Assembly: GCA_016882165.1 (NCBI GenBank)
Contig: VHBV01000049.1
Location: forward strand, 1 to 9,240
From: Candidatus Pelagibacterales bacterium
GTDB taxonomy: Bacteria > Pseudomonadota > Alphaproteobacteria > Rickettsiales > UBA1997
DNA: 9,240 bases
Reading direction: 5' to 3'
Below the pieces are notes generated by a model. The model did not search any database, was not told the origin of the DNA, and worked only from the letters and a program-made list of their open reading frames with translations. Shown here in pieces: positions 1 to 5,092 of the stretch. Positions within the stretch are counted from its first letter, which is position 1. Every line of letters begins with the position of its first letter. A program made the translations under genes and the position numbers.

Positions 1-204
1 TCAATTGGTTATGCAATTGGAATTGGACTTACTTCAATTTTCTTTAAACAAGTCTCAACTTCTGGTGCATTCAAAGGATTCTTTTTGCCTTCAGAAGTAG
101 TTTTAGGAACAGCAATATCAGTAGTTTTAATCATGATTATTGCTAGTGTAATTAGTGTTCGAAAAGTTTTTGTGGTTGATCCAGCAATAGTTTTTAGAGG
201 ATAA
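1..204 (+). CDS. ABC transporter permease, MacB/FtsX/DevC type (C-terminal part only)
   Basis: An open frame runs from base 1 to a TAA at 202-204, giving the last 67 residues of a gene that begins outside the window. It has two hydrophobic segments (about residues 2-14 and 33-52) separated by a short loop containing PSEVVLG, and ends in a basic stretch followed by VVDPAIVFRG. This fits the last two transmembrane helices and the D/E-P-A...R tail of FtsX-like permeases of the MacB/LolC/DevC type. The family forms the inner-membrane part of exporters that act on periplasmic or membrane substrates rather than forming a classic pore. The ATPase gene starts on the next base after the stop (TAAATG), which indicates translational coupling. 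DevC-like is my preferred assignment because an HlyD-type adaptor follows, but the tail is too short to separate subfamilies. Confidence 0.8.
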   Translation, partial: SIGYAIGIGLTSIFFKQVSTSGAFKGFFLPSEVVLGTAISVVLIMIIASVISVRKVFVVDPAIVFRG

Positions 205-912
205 ATGAGCAAAAATATTTGTGTTGAAATAAAAAATATTTCTAAAGATTTTGCAGTAGGAGATCAAAAGATCAGGGTTCTAAACAATATAAATTTACAA
301 ATTTATAGTGGTGAAATGACAATGATTGTTGGACCTTCTGGTTGTGGCAAAACAACTTTACTATCTATTCTTACTGGAATCTTAACTCCTTCAGAAGGAG
401 ATGTTATAATAAATAATACTAATATCACAAAACTTAAAGGTGATAAAAAAGTTGATCACAGAAGAAAAAATTTGGGTTTTATTTTTCAGCAATATAATTT
501 GTTACCAGCTTTAAGCGCAGCTGAGAATGCAGCAATTCCTTTAATTGCTGATGGCATTTCTCTTGATAAAGCTGTTAAACAAGCGTCTATAGCTTTAAGT
601 GAAATTGATATGTCTAATCACTTAGAGAAATTGCCGTCGCAACTTTCGGGCGGTCAGCAGCAGCGTGTTGCAATTGCACGAGCTTTGGTTCATAAGCCAA
701 GTTTGGTAGTTTGTGATGAACCAACTGCAGCCTTGGATGCCTTTACTGGACAAAAAGTTATGGAAACTTTGCGTCAAAGCGCAATGCAGCAAAACAGAGC
801 TGTAATTGTTGTAACTCACGATAATCGTATTTTTGATTTTGCTGATCGTATTATTGAAATGGAAGATGGTAAAGTAATTACTGATAAGGTTATAAGTAAA
901 AACTTATCTTAA
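205..912 (+). CDS. ABC transporter ATP-binding protein, MacB/LolD/DevA family
   Basis: This 235-residue protein is a complete single nucleotide-binding domain. Visible motifs are Walker A GPSGCGKT (43-50), the Q-loop FIFQQYNLLP (92-101), the ABC signature LSGGQ (147-151), Walker B LVVCDEP (167-173), the D-loop ALD (176-178) and the switch histidine H205 in VTHD. The length and the sequence around the Q-loop match the MacB/LolD/DevA group, which pairs with FtsX-like permeases. It would sit on the cytoplasmic face and hydrolyse ATP to drive the permease encoded just upstream. The ATG directly abuts the permease stop codon and no Shine-Dalgarno sequence is obvious, so translation is probably coupled. 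All catalytic residues are present, so the gene looks functional. The substrate cannot be deduced; membrane lipid, lipoprotein, glycolipid or small-molecule export are all possible. Confidence 0.95.
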   Translation: MSKNICVEIKNISKDFAVGDQKIRVLNNINLQIYSGEMTMIVGPSGCGKTTLLSILTGILTPSEGDVIINNTNITKLKGDKKVDHRRKNLGFIFQQYNLLPALSAAENAAIPLIADGISLDKAVKQASIALSEIDMSNHLEKLPSQLSGGQQQRVAIARALVHKPSLVVCDEPTAALDAFTGQKVMETLRQSAMQQNRAVIVVTHDNRIFDFADRIIEMEDGKVITDKVISKNLS

Positions 913-1017
913 ATATAAATTGAGATAAGCTATTTTTGCTGCTCGTAATGAAAAAGCAGTTTAAGAAAACTAGAATTTGGTATATAGCAAAATATAATTT
1001 TATTGATAATAATTTTT

Positions 1018-1054
1018 CCATCGCGAGCACCATCAAAAATTGCGTTGCAATCCA
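1018..1054. repeat. Decayed REP-like palindromic element
   Basis: This is the only locally GC-rich patch of the 211-bp spacer between the ATPase and adaptor genes (913-1123). It starts with CCATCGCGAGCACC (1018-1031) and ends with CGTTGCAATCCA (1043-1054). The second part matches CGTGGCAATCCA on the minus strand at 4786-4797 with one difference in twelve. From memory, the layout resembles a widespread bacterial repeat of the form GTCATTGCGAG...GTGGCAATCC, here degraded. The rest of the spacer shows no gene. A 37-codon frame (948-1061) runs through the repeat but has no ribosome binding site. Confidence 0.5.
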
Positions 1055-1078
1055 AGTTTAATATTAGCAGATTTATTT

Positions 1079-1108
1079 TTGACATATTTTTTATAAATCA
1101 AGTTAACT
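1079..1108 (+). promoter_or_regulatory. Possible sigma-70 promoter for the adaptor and channel genes
   Basis: A perfect TTGACA (1079-1084) is followed after 18 bp by a poor -10 candidate, TTAACT (1103-1108, three of six consensus positions). It would give a very short leader before the GTG at 1124. The 211-bp spacer makes a separate promoter for the adaptor gene plausible, but the -10 is weak and chance hits are common in AT-rich DNA. Confidence 0.2.
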
Positions 1109-1123
1109 CAATATAAATTTTAA

Positions 1124-2068
1124 GTGAAAAAGCATTTTTTTCTAAAGATAGTAATTCCGGCAATCGCCGTATTAATGCTTGCAAATACTTTGTTTGGTTT
1201 AACAAAAAATCCAAAAAGGAAAAATATTGAGCCAAAAAATCCAGTTGCACAAACAAGTTACAAATCTGAGGTTGCTGGAATTGGCGTTGTTGAACCTCAA
1301 AGCGAGATAATAAAAATTGGCACCAGTATTTCAGGAATTATAACACAAGTTTATGTGAATGTCGGAGATAAAATTTCTAAAGATGACATCTTGTTTACTG
1401 TTGATGATAGAGAAGCAAAAGCCAATTTACAGTTAAAGAAGGTGCAGATGATTTCGGCTAAAATTGATGCAGCGCAAAAAAGATCGGAATTTGAGATGTA
1501 CCGTAATATTCCTGATCAAAGAGCTTATAGCAAAGATGAAGTTAATAAGAAAAAATCTGCTTATGAAATTGCTGAACAAAAAGTTAAAGAGGCTCAAGCA
1601 GAAATTGCTTTAAGTGAAGTTGTTATAGAAAAATCAACAACTAAATCTCCAATTGATGGAGAAATTTTAAAGTTAGATACTAGAGTTGGTGAATATGCTC
1701 AGAGTGGAGTTTTGGCAACTCCTTTAATGTTGATTGGCGATTTATCAAAGCTACATTTACGTGTTGAAATTGATGAATCTCAAATTGCCAAAATTTCTTC
1801 GCAAAATCAAGCAGTAGGATATTTGCGAGGTAATCCAAAAGTAAAAGTGCCTCTTAATTTTGTCAGAGTAGAACCAAATGTTGTTCCAAAAGTCTCAATT
1901 TCTGGAACAAATGATCAAAAAATTGACTCAAGAGTATTGCAGGTCATTTATAGTTTTGAAAATAACGAAAATAGTAAAATATTTGTTGGCCAGCAAATGG
2001 ATGTTTATATTGAAGCTACAAATAAAAACGAAAAGTTAGAATCTCAAACAATGCAAGAGGTTAAATGA
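1124..2068 (+). CDS. HlyD/DevB-type periplasmic adaptor subunit of ABC exporter
   Basis: This 314-residue membrane-fusion protein begins with a basic tip and a hydrophobic anchor (about residues 7-25). Next comes the first half of a biotinyl-lipoyl-like domain (GISGIITQVYVNVGDKI-type segment, 66-95), then a short alpha-helical hairpin rich in K, E, Q and A (about 96-172). The second lipoyl half follows (STTKSPIDGEI, 171-181, through RVGEYAQSG), and then a beta-barrel domain (LHLRVEIDESQIAKI, 210-224, onward). It would link the inner-membrane permease to an outer-membrane channel. The start is GTG: an in-frame TAA lies immediately upstream, and the next ATG (residue 18) would remove most of the anchor. 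No Shine-Dalgarno sequence is visible. The 3' end overlaps the channel gene by 4 bp (ATGA), so the two are translationally coupled. It is shorter than many DevB proteins, mainly because the hairpin is short. Confidence 0.9.
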   Translation: MKKHFFLKIVIPAIAVLMLANTLFGLTKNPKRKNIEPKNPVAQTSYKSEVAGIGVVEPQSEIIKIGTSISGIITQVYVNVGDKISKDDILFTVDDREAKANLQLKKVQMISAKIDAAQKRSEFEMYRNIPDQRAYSKDEVNKKKSAYEIAEQKVKEAQAEIALSEVVIEKSTTKSPIDGEILKLDTRVGEYAQSGVLATPLMLIGDLSKLHLRVEIDESQIAKISSQNQAVGYLRGNPKVKVPLNFVRVEPNVVPKVSISGTNDQKIDSRVLQVIYSFENNENSKIFVGQQMDVYIEATNKNEKLESQTMQEVK

Positions 2069-3507
2069 AGTTAGTGCGCGTAACTGCAATTTTTGCCTTT
2101 TTTATTTTGCTGGCTTCTTGTGGTGTTTTTTCTGTTGGTGGCGATTATAAAAAGCCCAAAACTAAAATGCCTAAAAATTGGATAGAAGCAAAAAACTCTA
2201 AGTCGTTAGATAATAATATATCAAATTTAAAAGAAAGTGAATCTAAAGAAGGTCATTGGTGGAAAAATTTTGATGATCCTATTTTAAATAAAATTATCAA
2301 AAAAGCGATTGCTAACAACTATGATTATAAAATTGCTCAGAGTAAGCTTATTGAAGCAAGAGCAAATTTAACTTCAGCAACTTCTGACCTATTCCCAAAA
2401 TCAAACTTAAAAAGCTCTTCTCAAAGAGGTAATAATTATTTTAACTTTTTTAACGATGGATCAAAGAATCAAATTGTTAATTTTTTCTCAGTTGGTTTTG
2501 ATTCAAGTTGGGAAATTGACTTATTTGGCTCAAATAAAAGTTCGCAAGAAGCTGCAAAAGCATTGTTTGAAGCTTCTGAAGAATCGAGAAATTACATTTT
2601 AACTTCAATAATTGCGGAGGTTGCAAAAAATTATGTGCAATTTCGAGAAGCGCAAAATCAACTTTTTGTTAAGCAACAAATTAATAAAATTTACGAAGAA
2701 TTACTAAAATTAGATCTAGAAAAACAAAAAGCCGGAATAATTAGTGAAGTTGATTCTAGTAAAGCTGAAATTGTTTTGATAAACAGCAAAAGTGAAATTT
2801 CTGCATTAGAAGCAAAAGTTGAGATTTTACGCTATAATTTAGAAAGTTTACTCAATTGTAGAGCTGGATCAATGAAAAAAATACTACAAAAATCTAGTGA
2901 GGTTCCTTTAGTTAAAAAGAACATTATAATTGATGCTCCAGTTTCTTTGCTTCAAAATCGTCCCGACATTAAACAATCTGAAAGAGAATTGGCAGCAACT
3001 TTTGCCCTAAAGAAATATGCTTTTGCACAAGTTTTTCCTAAAATTTCTTTAACAAATTTCTTGGGTTTTAATAATACTCAATCCGGAAATGTTTTTCAGT
3101 CTTCAAGCAAAGTATTTTCAATAGGAGCTTCAGCGTCAATGCCTGTATTGAATTTCGGTGGAGTAATTGCTGGCTATAAAATTTCCAAAGAGCGAGAAAA
3201 AAGAGCTTTCTTAACCTATAAAAATAAAGTAAATAATGCTATAGTTGAAGTTGAATCAGCTATGATAGACTTTTTGAAAGAAGATGAAAACTTAGTTTTA
3301 AAAATAAATGAGTTGCAAATAAATCAAAAAGTCTTGGATCTAAAATTAGCAAAATATCAAAGTGGTCTAATTTCTAACTCTGAATATTTGAAATCTCAGA
3401 TTGATTTTTTAAATTCTGAAGAAAAGTTTATTTCATCTTCGGCAAGCCTTAGTATTAAGACAATTGCTCTTTATAAATCTTTAGGTGGATCTTGGATAGC
3501 TAATTAG
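2065..3507 (+). CDS. NodT-family outer membrane channel lipoprotein (TolC-like)
   Basis: This 480-residue protein is an outer-membrane efflux lipoprotein. The N-terminus is a lipoprotein signal with lipobox LASC, so Cys19 would be acylated. After a low-complexity linker come the family landmarks: HWWKNFDDPILNKII (64-78), WEIDLFG (149-155), LLQNRPDI (295-302) and the closing ALYKSLGGSW (468-477). The region about 72-275 and the region about 290-478 form the two OEP repeats, largely coiled-coil helices with beta strands that would build the trimeric barrel. Its ATG overlaps the adaptor stop, which places it in the same transcript and suggests it is the dedicated exit duct for this exporter. NodT/OprM-type channels more often accompany RND pumps, so the pairing with an ABC permease is notable. 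The length is typical and no disruption is seen. Confidence 0.93.
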   Translation: MKLVRVTAIFAFFILLASCGVFSVGGDYKKPKTKMPKNWIEAKNSKSLDNNISNLKESESKEGHWWKNFDDPILNKIIKKAIANNYDYKIAQSKLIEARANLTSATSDLFPKSNLKSSSQRGNNYFNFFNDGSKNQIVNFFSVGFDSSWEIDLFGSNKSSQEAAKALFEASEESRNYILTSIIAEVAKNYVQFREAQNQLFVKQQINKIYEELLKLDLEKQKAGIISEVDSSKAEIVLINSKSEISALEAKVEILRYNLESLLNCRAGSMKKILQKSSEVPLVKKNIIIDAPVSLLQNRPDIKQSERELAATFALKKYAFAQVFPKISLTNFLGFNNTQSGNVFQSSSKVFSIGASASMPVLNFGGVIAGYKISKEREKRAFLTYKNKVNNAIVEVESAMIDFLKEDENLVLKINELQINQKVLDLKLAKYQSGLISNSEYLKSQIDFLNSEEKFISSSASLSIKTIALYKSLGGSWIAN

Positions 3508-3518
3508 TAAAGAAAACC

Positions 3519-3546
3519 TTGACAACAAGATTAAACTTTGTAAATT
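3519..3546 (+). promoter_or_regulatory. Candidate sigma-70 promoter of rplU-rpmA
   Basis: TTGACA (3519-3524) matches the -35 consensus perfectly. After a 16-bp spacer comes TAAATT (3541-3546, four of six -10 positions). It lies just after the channel gene stop and would start a transcript with a leader of roughly 110 nt before rplU. The left half overlaps ACCTTGAC (3517-3524), which recurs inverted as GTCAAGGT at 3631-3638. The call rests on the motif and position only. Confidence 0.45.
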
Positions 3547-3591
3547 ACTGGCCCTTCCTTGTGACCATACTAGTAGTTTTAGATGCTCTTG

Positions 3592-3629
3592 GATAAAGCT
3601 TTTCTAAGCTTTTATCAATTGGTTTTTTT
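3592..3629 (+). terminator. Leader hairpin plus T-run before rplU (terminator or attenuator)
   Basis: GATAAAGCTT (3592-3601) and AAGCTTTTATC (3606-3616) form a 10-bp stem with one bulged base and the loop TTCT. Seven T residues follow at 3623-3629. The stem is GC-poor and the T-run begins six bases after it, so this is a weak intrinsic terminator. It could end the export operon transcript. If rplU is transcribed from 3519-3546, it would instead lie in the leader and could attenuate the ribosomal operon. Confidence 0.4.
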
Positions 3630-3663
3630 GGTCAAGGTCTTTTAAGTTTAATTTCTAATTGAT

Positions 3664-3978
3664 ATGTTCGCAATTATTGAAACTGGCGGCAAGCAATATC
3701 GCGTTGCGCCAAATGAAAGAATTACAGTTGAAAAAATTGAAGGTGAAGTTGGTTCAAAAATCACCCTAAATGATGTATTGTTTTTTCAAAATGAAAAATC
3801 AGAAGCAACTTTTGGCAGCCCTTTAATTAAAGGCGCTCAAGTTGAAGCTGAAATTGTAAAGACCTATAAAGGTCAAAAAGTAATCATCTTCAAAAAAAGA
3901 AGAAGACAAAACTCAAGAAGAAAGCAAGGTCATCGTCAGTTCAGAACTGAGATCAAAATCTTGTCTATTAAAGCTTAG
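3664..3978 (+). CDS. rplU: 50S ribosomal protein L21
   Basis: This 104-residue protein is full length for bacterial L21. It starts with the characteristic MFAIIETGGKQYRV, and near the C-terminus has the family's basic signature FKKRRRQNSRRKQGHRQ (76-92). L21 binds 23S rRNA in the large subunit and helps its assembly. The gene precedes rpmA, the usual bacterial order. No Shine-Dalgarno sequence is visible before the ATG, but the conserved N-terminus fixes the start. The leader holds a promoter candidate and a hairpin that may control expression. Confidence 0.98.
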   Translation: MFAIIETGGKQYRVAPNERITVEKIEGEVGSKITLNDVLFFQNEKSEATFGSPLIKGAQVEAEIVKTYKGQKVIIFKKRRRQNSRRKQGHRQFRTEIKILSIKA

Positions 3979-4000
3979 TTTTTTTAATTAATTTTAATGG

Positions 4001-4029
4001 TAACCTTTCAATTTTACGCAATTGGGTTA
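4001..4029 (+). other. Intercistronic hairpin between rplU and rpmA
   Basis: TAACC-TTT-CAATT (4001-4013) pairs with AATTGGGTTA (4020-4029), giving a 10-bp stem interrupted by a three-base bulge, with a six-base loop. It lies in the 75-bp gap between L21 and L27. It has no T-run behind it, so it is not an intrinsic terminator. An RNA processing or stability element is possible, but the function is unknown and in AT-rich DNA it could be chance. Confidence 0.3.
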
Positions 4030-4053
4030 TTTAATCAAATCACGGAGTGAAGA

Positions 4054-4317
4054 ATGGCTACAAAGAAAGCTGGCGGTAGTTCCAGAAACGGTCGCGATTC
4101 GGCAGGTAGAAGATTAGGTGTAAAAAAGTACGGTGGTCAAGTAGTTGACGCTGGAAACATTATCGTGCGTCAAAGAGGCACTAAATGGCACCCAGGCAAA
4201 AATGTTGGTATTGGAAAAGATCACACAATTTTTGCGAAAATTGCAGGTGTTGTTACTTTTGTTAAAAGTGCACGCAATAACAGAACTTACATTGATGTAA
4301 ATCCTGTTGCTGCATAA
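4054..4317 (+). CDS. rpmA: 50S ribosomal protein L27
   Basis: This 87-residue protein is full length for L27. It opens with MATKKAGGSSRNGRDS and contains the conserved GQVVDAGNIIVRQRGTKWHPG (28-48) and VGIGKDHTIFA (51-61). The N-terminal tail of L27 reaches the peptidyl transferase centre. Here the protein begins directly with ATKKAGGSS, so there is no sign of the cleavable N-terminal extension found in Firmicutes. A good Shine-Dalgarno sequence, GGAG at 4044-4047, lies six bases before the ATG. That makes it the best ribosome binding site in the window and confirms the start. It is probably co-transcribed with rplU and ends at a strong terminator. Confidence 0.98.
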   Translation: MATKKAGGSSRNGRDSAGRRLGVKKYGGQVVDAGNIIVRQRGTKWHPGKNVGIGKDHTIFAKIAGVVTFVKSARNNRTYIDVNPVAA

Positions 4318-4328
4318 GAAATTTTTTT

Positions 4329-4370
4329 AAATCATATCTGGTTCTTTCCAGATATGATTTTACTTGTTTT
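4329..4370 (+). terminator. Intrinsic terminator of rplU-rpmA
   Basis: AAATCATATCTGG (4329-4341) and CCAGATATGATTT (4348-4360) form a perfect 13-bp stem around a six-base loop, 11 bp after the rpmA stop codon. A T-rich tail follows (TACTTGTTTT). A run of seven T residues also precedes the stem. This is the clearest terminator in the window with tig's. Confidence 0.9.
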
Positions 4371-4402
4371 TATTTATAAAAAACAAAAACTCCTCACTAT
4401 AA

Positions 4403-4487
4403 GCGGATATGGCGAAATTGGCAGACGCACTAGACTTAGGATCTAGCGCCGCAAGGCATGTGGGTTCAAGTCCCTCTATCCGCACCA
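4403..4487 (+). tRNA. tRNA-Leu(UAG)
   Basis: The 85-base gene has a perfect acceptor stem GCGGATA (4403-4409) / TATCCGC (4477-4483), an A discriminator and an encoded CCA end (4485-4487). The D-arm region GGCGAAATTGGCAGACGC is typical of class II tRNA-Leu. The anticodon stem CTAGA/TCTAG encloses loop CTTAGGA with anticodon TAG (4437-4439), which reads CUN leucine codons. The variable arm contains GCCGCAAGGC, and the T-loop TTCAAGT is at 4465-4471. In the T-stem, GTGGG (4460-4464) faces CCCTC (4472-4476), leaving one U-U mismatch. The gene sits between the rpmA terminator and a long non-coding stretch. Confidence 0.97.
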
Positions 4488-4747
4488 CCTCATAATCAGA
4501 TAAAAAAATATCGCAAATCCTGTGATATCTCAGAAATAAATCTCCTTCAAAAAAAACATTATCAAATAAAATTGTCATCAATTTGTTATCGATATTAAAT
4601 TTCTTAGAATCAAAGAAAAAGGGATTTTTGATAGATCTTAAAATTATAAAAATAGAGCAATTATCCTTAGACCACTTTGATATTTGATGAATAACTAACC
4701 ATTTTTATTACAACCCAACTTGCAATTGAGAGGATTAACAAACTCTG

Positions 4748-4827
4748 TTTGAGACGACGTGGTTTTTAATGAAGATTATTAGTTGTGGATTGCCACGTTT
4801 CTCAAGTATGGTCACTTGAGATGACGG
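4748..4827. repeat. Nested REP-like palindromic element
   Basis: TTTGAGACGACGTGG (4748-4762) is matched in inverted form by CCACGTTTCTCAA (4793-4805), with a one-base length difference. The right arm then forms a second hairpin, TCTCAAGT (4800-4807) with ACTTGAGA (4814-4821), loop ATGGTC. The strings GATTGCCACG (4788-4797) and GATGACGG (4820-4827) resemble the two ends of REP-type repeats of the GTCATTGCGAG...GTGGCAATCC kind, as I recall them. The left TTGAGACGACG and right TTGAGATGACG also form a direct repeat, so two units may be joined. Confidence 0.6.
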
Positions 4828-4955
4828 AGTAATTTTTTTATGACTAAAAAGAAATTAATCTTCTAAGGGATAACTCCCAAAAATAACTTAATAAAAAGTT
4901 GCTATTTTCAGCTTATTTGGTTTAGAATTAGTAGGCTTAATTTTGATGTAAGATT

Positions 4956-5019
4956 TCATCTATGACCCACGGGGCGCAGAGATGAGTTGTGGCCTAGAAT
5001 ATCTTGGCTCAATGATATT
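4956..5019. other. GC-rich double hairpin upstream of tig
   Basis: TCATCTATG (4956-4964) pairs with CAGAGATGA (4977-4985) with a single mismatch, around a GC-rich loop ACCCACGGGGCG. Next, AATATCTTG (4998-5006) pairs with CAA-T-GATATT (5010-5019), with one bulged T and loop GCT. The GC content of the first hairpin stands out against the surroundings. It could be part of a structured RNA, a repeat, or the left half of the mobile-like segment. No known RNA family was recognised. Confidence 0.4.
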
Positions 5020-5092
5020 ACAAAAGCTTTTCTTGAAAGTGGTCTAAGAAATTTTTCCACTTCATAATTTAACTTAAAAATATAGGTTTTTC

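Larger units (their letters stand above)
4666..5048. repeat. 383-bp segment bounded by a perfect 13-bp inverted repeat
   Basis: CTTAGACCACTTT (4666-4678) recurs as its exact reverse complement AAAGTGGTCTAAG (5036-5048). A 13-base match within 600 bp is unlikely by chance, even in AT-rich sequence. The enclosed DNA has no transposase and no long frame, but carries two palindromic structures. This layout fits a MITE-like non-autonomous element. No clear target-site duplication flanks it, so the interpretation is tentative. Confidence 0.4.
4488..5092. other. 605-bp non-coding region rich in inverted repeats
   Basis: No credible gene is seen between tRNA-Leu and tig; the small frames lack ribosome binding sites and recognisable products. 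Just after the tRNA, ATATCGCA (4508-4515) pairs with TGTGATAT (4521-4528) and is preceded by seven A residues, which would look like a weak terminator on the minus strand. Further on lie the elements described separately: a 13-bp inverted repeat at both ends of 4666-5048, a REP-like palindrome and a GC-rich double hairpin. TCTAAGGGATAA at 4862-4873 resembles, inverted, TTATCCTTAGA at 4661-4671 with one extra base. The promoter of tig must lie here, but I could not place it with confidence. Confidence 0.7.

Noticed and set aside
9..212. 67-codon minus-strand frame opposite the permease tail
   Set aside because: The + strand frame encodes a convincing permease C-terminus coupled to the ATPase; the minus frame is its shadow.
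948..1061. 37-codon frame on the + strand between the ATPase and adaptor genes
   Set aside because: It has no ribosome binding site, no recognisable product, and its second half is the REP-like repeat; likely a chance frame.
4508..4528. Hairpin preceded by seven A residues, terminator-like on the minus strand
   Set aside because: No minus-strand gene or transcript source lies nearby; the stem is short and has an A-C mismatch in that orientation.
4360..4581. 73-codon frame on the minus strand
   Set aside because: It runs antisense through the whole tRNA-Leu gene, so it is not a plausible protein gene.
4840..4866. Mini-frame of eight codons after GGAG (4826-4829 region)
   Set aside because: The spacing is poor and the peptide is only eight residues long; the GGAG belongs to the palindromic repeat.
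4488..5092. Known housekeeping RNA (tmRNA, SRP RNA, RNase P RNA, 6S RNA) in the long gap
   Set aside because: None of their hallmark motifs was seen, such as a tRNA-like 3' end or the SRP tetraloop motif.
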